From Plenodomus lindquistii (Eukaryota; Ascomycota; Dothideomycetes; Pleosporales; Leptosphaeriaceae): a DNA stretch of 64,000 nt. The notes under the pieces are model-generated. The model saw only the letters and a program-made list of their open reading frames with translations, had not been told where the DNA came from and searched no databases. The translations under genes and the position numbers were made by a program. How positions within the stretch are numbered: the stretch's first letter is position 1; each line of letters begins with the position of its first letter. The stretch spans positions 2,666,001 to 2,730,000 of the forward strand of contig JANUWI010000002.1 of the NCBI GenBank assembly GCA_025504975.1, given 5' to 3'. Below are positions 21,662 to 32,517 of this stretch, in pieces.

Positions 21662-23340
21662 CAGACACATCCACCACCCGCCGCCACACACGGCACCTAA
21701 TGATCCCCCTTTTCCACGCTTTTTCTTGCCAGCCATTAGTCTTTTTGCATTCGATACCACCACCCACGAACCGGCGTTCAACCATCTTCTTCTTTCACTC
21801 CTAGATCAACATGTTTCGACTATGTATATAGACTTTGTATGTGCGCTTTCTCAGCATCTTGATGATCGATCGCCTTCGGGTTGGATTTTCCGCGGGTTTT
21901 CTTGCATACCGAGTGGCGTTTTTTTGGGGGTGGGGGTGGGGAAGATGGCAGTGTTGCCACTGATGGAGCGATAGTGATATAGTGGGGAGGAATAGTAATA
22001 CCGTTGTAGCCTGCGATATCCCTGTGTGTGGAATGATAGTAATACTATTGTAGCCGTGCATTATCCCCGTGTGCGAAGCGAAGATGACACAAATCGTTGC
22101 AACGTCGGCGCAGTCTAGGACGTTTATTTGTAACATTGTCGAGGTTTTGGATATCGAGACCTACCTACCTAACCGTCCGCCAGCATGTGCTTGTGGCCAT
22201 ACCCAATTTCTATAAACTCGCTCTATATAACACCTAAAGTCCAGTGGATTTCTACGTGTTGTAAGGTGTTTCAAACAATATATACCCTACTATTCAGGGT
22301 GCGATGAAGTTGTTGCTGAATCAAGGTGAAAGTAACCCTCCATGCCCAGTTTAACCCATTAGATCAAGGGCCAAGCAGTGCAGAATAGACGAGGGCACGC
22401 AGCAATCTTAGCATCGTTAAAATAGGTTTTAGTCTGACGAGAAGGTGTTCATGGTGTGGAGGACAGCACAGTTGGTTAGGTTGTGTGTAGAAGAGGAAAA
22501 CCCCCAAAGTGTTTGTTGCTAGAGATAGGGGTGCTGTTTGTGTTTAAAAAAAGTTCTAAAAAGTATACCATACATACCACACTCCTGCCCGTGTCCTAGT
22601 AATGTAGTATTCGTAGTTTAGGCCCCTGCAAATAGAACAGACCGTTCGCTGGCGAGCTTCACTGCTAATGGTAAGATTGTAGTGTGACGGTGCGCAAACT
22701 CCAGGTACAGCCCAAAAGGTCTGAGCTACCCAGATAGCGTTGGTTGTTGCGGTTCAGTTGCCGTGCGGTAGGTCGTGCGCAGTTTGAAATATTCAAGCGA
22801 ATAGGAACGCAAATCTGGAGACGAGCATCTGACTCTACACAGGCGGCAGCGTTGGTAGCCAGTAACCTGGCATCCTGAACACCATTATATTCGAGCTGTG
22901 ATGTGCTTCGATGTTGCTCCATTGATGACTCTTTTCTGCGCTGTGCTGTGTTCCCGATGCGGTGGCGGTCCATGTATGTATGATCTTTGCGATGTTCAGT
23001 GAAGAAGTGCCGCTCTTGGCTTCGCCTTGCCTCATGTGTGCTCGGAGACCGCCCTTAAGGTAGGAAAGGACGATGTCCATGGTATCAACGCGAGGCTCTA
23101 TCCATTGAGGGTCGCCAGAGTAAGCGAGGGGTTTGCAAACGGGGCACACGGCTTCAAGAGACTTTTCAGAATGTCAAACCTTGGCAAAAAAACGCTTGTA
23201 TTAATGGGCATTGCAGAAAAAAAAATCTAAACGTCGGATTCTCTGCGCTGTTCGAGTAATGTACCTGTTGTCGCCAACGTGGAGTAGTTAGCATGCCACG
23301 CATGTGAGATGTTTTTTGTCATAGGGGTATTATTGTTCAA
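21662..23340. other. Intergenic stretch without supported genes
   Basis: About 1.7 kb. Only short frames in conflicting strands. Its right end borders the transporter relic. Confidence 0.4.
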
Positions 23341-23700
23341 TCCTGATTGTTTGAAGACTGAGTTACGGCGGCCGAGGGTCTCGCCGATGATGGCTGTGGT
23401 GACGGCACCAAGGAAGGCTCCAACTAGGGGGTTGTTAGATGGGTGGCATGATGGGAGGGAGGAGATAAGATATGACGATATAAACTGGATGGAGAGATGG
23501 AGAAAAGTCACTTACTCTCAAAGATGGCAACAATGGTACCAATCTTATCCGCAGACGGGTTATCAAAGGTCTTTTTTTTGAAAGCCGGAGCACCCACCAA
23601 GCCATTCATCAATCCGTTGTCATATCCAAATCAACATGAAGCCCAACGATGTCAACAAAATGACTGTGAGCATCAATGCTCTACCCCCAAGTTCCACCAT
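23341..23700 (-). pseudogene. Relic of an MFS sugar transporter (N-terminal part only)
   Basis: Read on the minus strand from the ATG at 23700, the frame encodes a start typical of sugar porters (a Gly/Arg-rich lead, then LTVILLTSLGFML). One extra base near 23631 then shifts the frame out of the expected FGYD-N-G motif. In the shifted frame the sequence continues as NGLVGAPAFKKKTFDNPSAD and GTIVAIFE. Across a still spliceable 92-nt intron (23424-23515; GTAAGT...CCCCTAG) it goes on as IGAFLGAVTTAIIGETLGRR, the first cytosolic loop signature of the family. Homology stops soon after VFKQSG, so at least ten helices are missing. It is a decayed, truncated copy. It is unrelated in position to the intact transporter at 53 kb. 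Confidence 0.78.
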
Positions 23701-24559
23701 CTTGAGAATCGGATGTCGAGATGACTTTTCAACAGCAAGACCAAATGGTGAGATGGAGTAGATGAGACGAGTTGAAGAATACACAACTAGGTTCCAAACT
23801 CTGGTAACGAGCACGTCAACAGAGCAATCAGTCCCAGAATAATACATCAACGAAAACGGTTCAGAGAAAAGCTCTTTCACCAAGAATCCCCTGCGTGCTT
23901 TTGAACCAAAAGTATAATTATTCGATGTATATATACATGTACCTATGGGTGGTCACGCCCGTTCTGGATTTACGAACTCCCGTAGTCTGGGGTGGCCTAC
24001 ACTAGGTTGTAGCTCGATCGGTGAGGCACCGTCCCCATGCGGTCGGTCACCTGTCTAGATATCCCGCGGGATATGAACGAACTACGGTAGCCTCTTCTTG
24101 CAGCACGCAAACGGGCCCATCCACCGCATAATCTTGTGTAACTAGTCTGGCGAATGAGATTCAGTACAGTCAATTAATGGGGTTGGCAAAGCGGCACCGG
24201 TAATCCTTAGCAATTTGGAACGCTGGGAGGGTGTTGTTGGGCAAGGTTTTGGTGGAGGGGGGTGTGGCGAATTTCTGCTTTGGGAAGGGGGTGAGTTGTG
24301 GTGTTTGAATGAGACGAGGGTTTGGAGGGTGCGGTTGGGGGGGAAAGTTAGGGGGGCTTTGTTGGGGATTTGAATTGGGTTGGAAGTGGTAAGGATGAGG
24401 GGTTGGTTGTTTGTGAGAGAGGGTTTGGATAGCTGGCTGGGGCATGTGTGATGAATTTTGCAAAGTCCTGGAAATGCCTGATTATAAAACGCCTTGAATG
24501 CATGATACGCACCACTTAGTCTGCGCATACTACTTGCTCCTCTCACCAACTACAACATC
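23701..24559. other. Intergenic stretch with nested inverted repeats
   Basis: No gene supported. It includes the structured segment at 23980-24087 described separately. The right half (24240-24420) is G/T-rich on the plus strand and lies just beyond the BMS1 stop codon. Confidence 0.4.
23980..24087. repeat. Nested inverted repeats able to form a multi-arm structure
   Basis: CCGTAGT (23980-23986) can pair with ACTACGG (24081-24087). Between them lie three smaller inverted repeats: CTACA/TGTAG (23997-24001 with 24008-24012), GGTGA/TCACC (24020-24024 with 24047-24051, with ACCG/CGGT inside), and a perfect 16-base palindrome ATATCCCGCGGGATAT (24059-24074). Together they would form a closed four-way junction. 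Function is unknown: it could be an RNA, a foldback element end or chance. Confidence 0.5.
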
Positions 24560-27500
24560 TTACTTCCTCCTCTTCGCTCCACCTCTGCCCCCTCCCCCAT
24601 CAGCCTTTTCCTCACGCGCCCTCTTCTTCCCCTCCTTCATCCAATACTCCTGCTTCTCCCTCTTCTCCCTCTCCCCCTTCTTCTCCGCATTCTCCGCAAC
24701 CTTCCTCTTATACCCTTCCTTCCTCTCCTCCTGCTTGGCCCTCCTCTTCTCCACCTTCTCATTGCGAATCGTTTGTACCTGGTCCAAAAGCCTCCTCGCC
24801 TTCTTCTCCTCGCCACCTAGCACCACCGCACGCTTTTGCAAGTAGGTGGTGCGTTTTTGGGGCTTCATAGTGGACATTTGCGATTTGAAGGGTAGCTCGG
24901 CAGCGAGTTTGCGGGGGATGCGGAGAGGGTTGAAGACGCGCGTCTCGCGGACTACGGGGCGGTAGGCGCTGTTCTTCTCGGAGGGCGTTTGGAGACCGTT
25001 TTCGTAGCGCACGAGGCCTGTGAGTCGCATGCCTTGCCAGCTGGTGGACTCGCCTTCTTGGTCGGCGGTGGGTGGATTGAGGAGGTTGGTCACGGTGTTG
25101 TAAAATCTGCGTGGCTTGATGGGGTACCACGCCCTCAGGAACACGATATCGCTCATCAGGATCTTGTCTTCGAATGTAGCGCGGAAGTTTCCTTCTGGCT
25201 TGCTGAGCGCCCGTTTGATCTGCCCGCGAACACCAGATACTGTTCGTATACTGGCGCCCTCAAACTTTGCAATTTCGAGAGACGACTTGAACATGTCTTT
25301 GACGAACGCCGTGTTTTTGAAGATCTTGTAGGGGTGCCCGGTGAGTTTGAGCTTCTTGACAATCTCGGTGGATTCGTCGACGTTGAGAACTACACCTGTA
25401 GCTGCAATCCTGAACCCAGGCGTCTTGTTGGAAAGAGACTGAATGCATATGAAGCCCGTATTTGGGGCGACAAGTGGACCATAGAAGGTACCAAAACAAT
25501 GCATATGCTCGGGTGTGTACTTAAGCATGCGATTTCTCGTCCGTGAGTCGGAGATGGAGTAGATGGGAAGAGTTTGGAAACGTCGCCATCCCAGCGAGAA
25601 GATGAGGGGGTCGTTGGTTTTGAGGATCTTCTTGTGCCAGCGGTGACGCTTGATGCGAATTTGGACATAGCCGAAGCGTTCTTCTGTAGGTGTAAGACCG
25701 CCGATGAGTATAGGATAGCGCGGGTTGAAGTGTGCAGAAAACTCGTAGGGGACATTCTCGAGCACGATCCGCGCGTACGTGCCAGCCTTATGACCCTCAA
25801 CACGGACTCGCGATAGCTCGTCCAGCTGGTCGAACTCTGCGCGATTGATGTCGAGTTGCTTCTGGATGACAGCCTTTTGTGCATCATACCAGTCGTCCTC
25901 TCCAAACTCTTCCTCTTGCCCACCTTCCTTACGTGCATCAGCCTTATCGTTCATGAAACCCTCTCGATCTTCCTCTTCGAAACGAAGCTTGAGCTCTTCT
26001 TTCCTCTTTGCATTCTTCTCACGCTCAGCTTCTATCGAGTTGGCCTCGGCTTCAGCCTTCGTCTCTTCCTTTTGTTGCTCGCCGCCATGCTTCTCGCCAG
26101 ATTCCAAATCTTCAAACTCGCCATCACCTTCGTCGTCTTCGTCGAAGCCTTCAAAATCGTCGCCGTCCTCCTCGTCGTCGCCCTTGCCGTTCATGTGACC
26201 TGTAGAGAACCGGCTCATCAAAGCTTCGACATTCTCCTCGTCCGCCCACTTCTCAGCGAGCTTGGAATAGTCGAAGCGTTGAATGTAACGGTCCTCGTCA
26301 TCAGCGTCACCTAGCCTGGATTTCTTGAAGAAGCCGTCATCTTCATCGCCGTCTTCAATGTCTTCTTCATCGTCATCATCTCCTTTCCACCTCTTGACAA
26401 CATCCTTAGGCGCAAGATCCATGTTGTACATGAGCTTCGCGAGATCCGTGACGCGGTATGGTCGCTTCTTGCCGTGCAGCTTAGCCGCATTCTCTCGGAG
26501 ATTTGCTTTCCATCGCAATTGGCCGTCGTCATCGTCGTCATCTTCGTCGTCCTGCGAATCAAAGCTACCGTTCTCGAGATCCGACAGGTCAGGTTCGTCT
26601 CCAGAGATGGATCCCAGATCAGAATCGCTGTCTGCAAACGCCACCTCTTCCGCAACATCGCCATTGGCATCCTTCTCCTTACGTCCGAATTTCCTGTCAT
26701 TGGTCGCTCTCATGTCGAGGAATCCAGTGTCATCTTCATCATCCTCGTTGTCGTCATGATCCTGCTGCAACTCCTCATCATCGCTGTCGATCCCCTCAAG
26801 GTCCGCATCATCAACCTCATCCGCATCCGCCTTCCTCGCTGAGCGATGAGATCTTCGCCCCGTATCCTCAACATCATCATCTTCAATCTTGTTGATAACC
26901 TGACCGTTGTTGAACAGCCTGAAGCCGCCATCGTCCTCACCAAGCAGCTTTCTCCCACCCTGCAGTCCAATCATCATCTGCTCACCAAGTCCCTTCTCCG
27001 AATAATCCGCCTCGGGATCAAACGTCGACGTCTTGACATCAATGTACACTGCATCTTTGTCCACCAGCACACCTCCAACATCCGACATGGGCGCATACAG
27101 AATCTTCTGCTTCTCGCCAAGTCTTGTGCGCTTCTTCTTTCCGCCCAATTTCTCTGCTGCTTTTTCTGCGAAAGGCGTGGGACACGGATCAGGTAGTGCT
27201 TCGGTCGATGTGACTGTGAGATCGCCAACACCGGGGATGTGTACCCTCGACCCTCCTGCTGGGAAGTTTGTGCCGCGAAGATATCCGTAGAGTGCGATGG
27301 TGCGATCGCATTTTGGGTTCGCTTCAATGTCGGTCGGGGGCGTGATGTCCAGCATTCGATCTGCAAGACAGTACGGGTGGCTGTTTCTCCAAATAAGCGG
27401 TCGAGGATTCTTCATGACGCTCAAGAAGCGACTCAAGTTCATAATCTCTCTGTCGGGATACCGTCCATTGACCACGCCACTGAGATAAAAGAGCTTAGCG

Positions 27501-28146
27501 CCCTGGTACAGCTCGCTCCAGAAGCGGTGCTTGAGGCGCTTCTTCTGCAGCTTGAGCGTTTCTTGCTTCCGGAATAGATCGAGATGGGTGAGGATGCCGA
27601 AGACGTTGCCGGGCATACCGCTTGCGCTCAATACGTTGAGGAACTCCATGGTTTCCATTTCAAAGCCGTAGTTTCCGTCGATCATAAGCAGACATATGTC
27701 CACGACCTTGGCGACATCGATCATGGCCGCGAGGGAGTCGGCGGGACATTCTATAAAGGTGAGGCGACGGCGTTTCGATGTGACGACTGTGAGGGGGCCA
27801 GTAGGTGTGGAGAGGGTCTGTTTCGTGTATCGTCGTATCAGGGACTTGATGAGGGTGGTTTTGCCGACGCCTGGGGGGCCAACGACGCCGACGATGATGG
27901 GGGGCGCCTCTTCGGGCAGGCGGTCGACGAGAGGGACATGGAGGCGCTTTTCTTTGACCTGGGATTATCATGTCAGCAGGTGAACCAACTCGTCAGGCGA
28001 GAAATTCGTACCTCAGTAGACCGCGCAGCCTGCTTCTTGAAGCGACCGGGCGCCGCATACGCAAAACCCTTTGGATTCGGACCGCCAGAATGCGCCTTCT
28101 TCTCCTTGGCCGGGCGATGCGGACGATTCGCTTGTGAGTCGGCCAT
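24560..28146 (-). CDS. bms1: Ribosome biogenesis GTPase Bms1
   Basis: Two exons (28012-28146, 24560-27958) with a 53-nt intron (GTACGA, end ATCCCAG) give 1177 residues. Bms1 is a nucleolar GTPase of the SSU processome needed for 18S rRNA maturation and binds the endonuclease-like Rcl1. The P-loop GPPGVGKTTL is at residues 72-81. The first exon encodes the basic KEKKAHSGGPNPKGFAYAAPGRFKKQAAR lead in segments typical of Bms1. The middle (about residues 350-640) is extremely acidic with many Asp/Glu runs. The C-terminal domain holds the conserved HCFGTFYGPL, the VRGQIKRALSKPEGNFRATFEDKIL-type region (read as VRGQIKRAL plus FRATFEDKIL) and FLRAWYPI. It ends in a Lys/Arg-rich tail suited to nucleolar retention. 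It is divergent from the protease inhibitor gene, with 473 bp between starts. Confidence 0.95.
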
Positions 28147-28619
28147 GTTGCACTCGTGTCTCTTCACCAGACACTCTTCTCTAGTCTTGCCAAACACCAC
28201 GAAGTCGTTGCGAATGGCAGAAGGTCGTGGGCGCAAAGTTGCTCTCTATTCTCCAACCTCGCTCTCCAACACGTCCGAACTTTTTCGACGCTAAGCCGCC
28301 ACGCTAATGCACGTCGAGGCAGGGATGTTGCGCTTATCGATAAGTCGCACTTTCCCGCCCGACGCGTCTGGTGGGGCAAATGGCTCACATGTCTGTTTTC
28401 CCCCTCCACGTGCCAGCAGCGGAAACAGCACGTCATCACCCGCTATGCGCGCATAACCAAGGCTTTACTATCTCTAGACTACCAGGGGGAGGGGTGTCAA
28501 GTCGCGTATCTTGTGTATATAAACTGTCTGCTTACGCTTTGACCCCTCTTACCATACTGCACATTTGCACATCAACACAGTACTCAAGACACAAAACACT
28601 CTCACACACGACATTCATC
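28147..28619. promoter_or_regulatory. Shared intergenic region between BMS1 and the inhibitor gene
   Basis: This 473-bp gap must hold both promoters. A TATA-like TATATAAAC lies at 28515-28523, about 100 bp 5' of the inhibitor ATG, followed by a C/A-rich 5' UTR. Confidence 0.45.
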
Positions 28620-28967
28620 ATGCCTCAGTACAACGTATGTTCTTTTCCGAGTGGGGGTGGAGCAAGGACATCGTGCTGACACGTTGGGTTCTAGGTAACT
28701 CTCAACAAGGAGGCCTCCAAGGAGGATCTCGAGCAGGCGAAGCAGCACGTCAAGGACCAGGGCGGCGAGGTGAGTTACCTCCGCTACCATCACCCCACCT
28801 TCAAGCCTATAAACATGAAGAGCCACGACTGACGTACGACTTAGATTGTCTCGGAATTCACTCTCATCAAGGGCTTCACAGCCAAGATCCCCGACGACGT
28901 TGTCAGCACGCTCAAGAGCAACGACAAGGTTACCGTTGAACACGACGGCGAAATGAAGACACAATAG
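28620..28967 (+). CDS. Proteinase B inhibitor-like protein (Pbi2/I9 type)
   Basis: Three small exons (28620-28634, 28695-28769, 28845-28967) with introns of 60 and 75 nt give 70 residues. The product begins MPQYN-VTLNKEASKEDLEQAKQ and ends EHDGEMKTQ. It is a stand-alone inhibitor I9 fold, like the propeptide of subtilisin-type proteases. The core GFTAKIPDDVVSTLKSNDKV and the acidic C-terminus fit yeast Pbi2, a cytosolic inhibitor of vacuolar proteinase B that also takes part in vacuole fusion. The size matches the family (about 70-75 residues). Both introns fall between codons. The gene is too fragmented to show as a single open frame; it was found by joining exons. Confidence 0.88.
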
Positions 28968-29126
28968 ATACCCGGTTGCGTGGATGACGTGACGGATGAC
29001 ATGATGGCATAATGATGCATAGCGTGCATACGGTAGATACGGACGGCTGTGTCACAAGGCCATTGGGTATATGTAGCAATACCACTACCACCTACCCAAC
29101 CACAACTACTCTCCCCCTTTGAACCC

Positions 29127-30667
29127 CTATCTTCCTTTCTCACGATCTCTCTGCCCCTCATCCACTCTCCCCACCCCTCTCAAACTCAAATACACATCCG
29201 TTCCCCATCCCCAAAGACTCTGCACCGCAATACCTCCGCCAAAGTACTCTGCATATGCCCTTCCCAGTGGTAACCCATATCCCAAACCTGCCAGACTATT
29301 CGCGCCATCACCTCCTGGACCCGAAATGGCATTCAACGCATCCATGCCATTTGCAGAGCTGTACCCAGAAGACAGCGTGGACGAAGCCTGGTCGTCGTTG
29401 AAGGTTGTGAAACTGTAATCCCAAATATGCGGCAAGGTTTCGGGAGATATGCCGCCCCCGCGGTCGCGAATGCGGATGGTGACACCCGGGGTGGAGTGTT
29501 TGAGGGGGGCGATAATGGAGTGGGTCGAGGGGAGGGTAGAGTTGCCGGTGATGTGGTGCGAGGCCACGTCTTTGTTGCCCTGGTCGGTGTTTTTGACCGT
29601 CTTGTTCCGTATCTCTTCTGTACTGCCGGCGCTGTCATTGTCTGGAACGAGCTCGGGTAAAGGGGCGATGGTGACTTCGATGGCTTCGCGTTCCATTCCC
29701 GATTCAACGGTCGCGCGGAACGCGTTCTTGAGTAGCTCGGTGATGATGTATTCGAGATGGACGGGCACGTGTGCGAATTCGTAGTCTGGTTCCCCGTTGA
29801 TCACAACGGTAGGTCGTACGCCGTATTTGAGTTCGCAAATCTCACCCACAACATTGGCGCAGTGGTCTACTATCCTTGCTGGCCTGAGGCGGGTGTCGAT
29901 TGTGCCAATGTAGCCTTGGGAGTCGTTGTCGTGCATGTCCTCGCCATGCGGCTGGCTCGAGAAGTGCAGACTGAGGTGTTGCTCGGCTATCAGCCTCGTG
30001 CCTATGCGTGCGCGCAGATGCTCGTCAAGGAAGCGCGTCACGTCCTTTGGGCTGATGTACTTGCGCGCCTCGAGGAACCCGCGCGCGAGGATGCTGATGG
30101 TGTTGGCGTGCGTGTTTACGAGGTCAGCCATGACTTCTGTGAACTTGACTTCCTCCTCGAGCGTGGTAATCTCTTGCTCGGCCCATGGCAGCAGCGTGGA
30201 CAGGCTGTGTATGTAGTTTGAGTGGATCTTGGACACGTGGGGGTTCGACACGACGATGAAGGGGAGGTTTCGAAGCGACTGTATGCGATGCGCGAGTCGG
30301 GCGGGGATCAAGGAGAGGGTGAAGTTGGCAGAGGTGAGGAGTTGTCGCGTCGTGAGCGGCGGTCTTCCGTGTCTAGAGTGGTTGTCGCATTAGCCATGAC
30401 TCGGCCTTTGCCACAACCTCCGCAGAGGCAACCTGCAGTTGCATGTCGCACCACGGAACAGGCTTACTTTACAAGATCAGCGAGGGTGAGCGGATGTAAT
30501 GGCAGGCTCGCCAAGTGCGAAATGTCCTGGTCGGTAACGGTCCGCGTGTGCAACTTGCGATGGGTCCCGCGTGCAAATAACGCACTGCTCCTTCGCCGCG
30601 ATGTGCGTGGACAGCATAGTCGAATGACTTGCGACTGGATAATCAGAGGTCGCTGTATTTGCGCCAT
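29127..30667 (-). CDS. Mitochondrial pyruvate/branched-chain ketoacid dehydrogenase kinase
   Basis: Two exons (30468-30667, 29127-30372) with a 95-nt intron (GTAAGC...ACTCTAG) give 481 residues. The protein is a GHKL-fold protein Ser kinase that would phosphorylate and switch off a 2-oxoacid dehydrogenase E1 in the mitochondrial matrix. The first 40 residues are rich in Arg and Ser with no acidic residues (RLCCPRTSRRRSSALFARG), a mitochondrial leader. The kinase signatures are the join LADLVKHGRPPL, the helical LRNLPFIVVSNPHVSKI, the N-box ELLKNAFRATVE, the G1 box IRDRGGGIS and the G2 box GLGYGLPLGRAYAEYFGG. A Ser/Thr/Asn-rich insert of about 50 residues sits between N-box and G1. This insert is common in fungal Pkp1-like kinases, but I cannot decide between PDK and BCKDK. 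Confidence 0.9.
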
Positions 30668-31351
30668 TGTGTGAAACTGATGTCTTGTGTCCAAGGCTGG
30701 ATTGCGTCCACCAAGAAAGAAGGTGTGAGATGGCTGCGGCCAAGAGTTTCCCACCGAGAGTAGTGGTGTAGTAATGCAATCAAGGCATGGTTTGCCAGGG
30801 AATTTGCCTGTCTTCTATGCGGTTCGGATGGGCACAAAGCATTCCCCACGGAAGGAGCAATTGAGTGTGTGGGTGGGATACAAGCTTCCCCAAGCTCATG
30901 CGACACCCCAGGCGGTGAGCAACGTCATTTGGTTGTCGACCCATCTTCCCCCCCACGCTTCACCATTTGCTTTTGACCCCAAACTCCACCATCAAAACTG
31001 CAAAAAAAAACATCACCGTGTTCTGACACATCCTAATGTCATTCAGTATCTCACTCTTCTCCATACAAGACCCTCACGCTAAAGTAAGCTTATACAAAGA
31101 AATGACAATGTAGCCATTTGCGGAGTTTGCTACACTTACAACACGTGCTTAGCCCCGTCACATCGCGTAACAATAATAAGATGTCTTTTTCCATACTTTA
31201 CACGCCCACATAGACATATACTGACGATGTGCTTGGGATACCTACATTTCTTAGCATCTCTCGTTATATGCTTACTTTTCTACATATCGCCCAATCCCCT
31301 TATACCAACCCCCTCACCCTCCATCCCATCCCATCCCCTCCCTTCACCACC
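30668..31351. other. Intergenic stretch
   Basis: Promoter of the kinase gene on the left; the right end (31280-31351) is a CCATC/CCCTC-rich tract. No gene seen. Confidence 0.4.
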
Positions 31352-31876
31352 CTACCCCCTCTCCCTCCCCAGCACCGCCTTCCCCGGCCTCCCAACCCCC
31401 ACCACACTCCCACTACCCTGCGAACTCCCACTCCACCTCTTCCTCCTCCTGTCCTCGAGATCAATCATCTCCCGCACCCCACGCTTTTCCTTGCGCTTGC
31501 GCCAGCACGACAGAAAGACAGGGCTGCACATGATGAGCGGGAAGAGCACGGCGATGATGATGCCTGCGATGAGGAAACCGAGCCAGACGCGGTAGGCGGG
31601 GGTGTTGTAGTTGAGTTGTTGGGAGGGGTAAAGGGAGGAAGTGGGGATGGGGGTTGATGTTTTGAGGGTGGATGTGAGGGTGGATTTTGTGAGGGTGGAT
31701 GTGAACGTTGATGTTGATTTGAGGGTAGATCTGAATGTGGATTTTGGTTTGAGGATACATGTCAAGGTTGCGGAGCGAGAGGGGAGGGGCAGGGTACGGA
31801 GGGTATTTGATGGGGTAGAAAGGGCGCGGAAGAGTGTTGTTGTAGCGTGAGCCATGGTTTGTGTTAATCTGGACAT
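31352..31876 (-). CDS. Small Ser/Thr-rich single-pass membrane protein (unknown)
   Basis: A 174-residue frame of no recognised family. The N-terminal half is rich in Ser, Thr and Leu, with imperfect repeats of the type STLTSTL/STFTSTL encoded by a repetitive tract (about 31660-31750). Then comes a clear transmembrane segment (VWLGFLIAGIIIAVLFPLIMC) followed by a basic stop-transfer stretch (WRKRKEKRG) and a Ser/Gly-rich tail. The arrangement suggests an outside, glycosylated Ser/Thr part and a cytosolic tail, but there is no separate signal peptide. The start could be the first ATG (31876) or the next (31855). Coding status is likely because the membrane segment and its charge pattern are well formed. 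Confidence 0.55.
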   Translation of the reverse strand: MSRLTQTMAHATTTLFRALSTPSNTLRTLPLPSRSATLTCILKPKSTFRSTLKSTSTFTSTLTKSTLTSTLKTSTPIPTSSLYPSQQLNYNTPAYRVWLGFLIAGIIIAVLFPLIMCSPVFLSCWRKRKEKRGVREMIDLEDRRRKRWSGSSQGSGSVVGVGRPGKAVLGRERG

Positions 31877-32517
31877 TTTGGTTCAATCTTGGTCTGCGCT
31901 TGTGGATCTGTGTATAATTTTAGTCGGTAATTTTGTGTCTTTTTGGAGTGAGAGGAGGTTTTTGCGAGGATTTCACTTGAGTGTTATTTTTTAGCTGGTT
32001 GTTGGAATATGAATGAGGGGGTTTGAGGAAACGGTGTTTGGTGGGTGGTGCTGAAAGACGTTGTGTTTCTGCTCTAAAAGGAAGTGTGATGGTGCATTGT
32101 GTAGTGTTGTTATACGCTCGTGCCACCAGTGGTGTCTGTAGACCTCATAGTGTGAACGACAACTTCATATTACCAATTTAAGAAACCTATCGCTAGCTTC
32201 GGTCGTCTGGGGTAGCAGGTAGGCAATACGCTGCCGAGTCATTCTGGACTTCTTTGGGGAGACGAATATAAGGGATACATCAAGAACGAGGTGTTTGAAT
32301 AGATTGAATCACAGAGACACAATATCAATAAGACGGAAACGGTGAGTGACAGATATTTTATGTATTTTGTAAGACTAGAAACCAAATCCGCACAATTTTC
32401 AGTTAGTCGCACAGCTTACCTCCCAGTCAGTACGCCGCAAGCACAAGAGATTCGCAAGATTAGCAATAACTCCAAATATTTACCCCTTACCCGCTCATTG
32501 CCAAAAGAAATGATCAC
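31877..32517. other. Intergenic stretch
   Basis: About 640 bp with no frame of note. Between 32385 and 32429 the minus strand contains an intron-like segment (GTAAGC, branch GACTAAC, end TTTCTAG) just beyond the next gene's stop, see findings. Confidence 0.4.

Noticed and set aside
22665..23149. Overlapping minus-strand frames of about 100 codons
   Set aside because: Two frames compete over the same bases, no recognisable family, and no join to the transporter relic.
25845..26759. Plus-strand Ser-rich frames of 117-152 codons
   Set aside because: Antisense of the acidic Asp/Glu region of BMS1 (GAC/GAA codons read as GTC/TTC and TCA/TCG).
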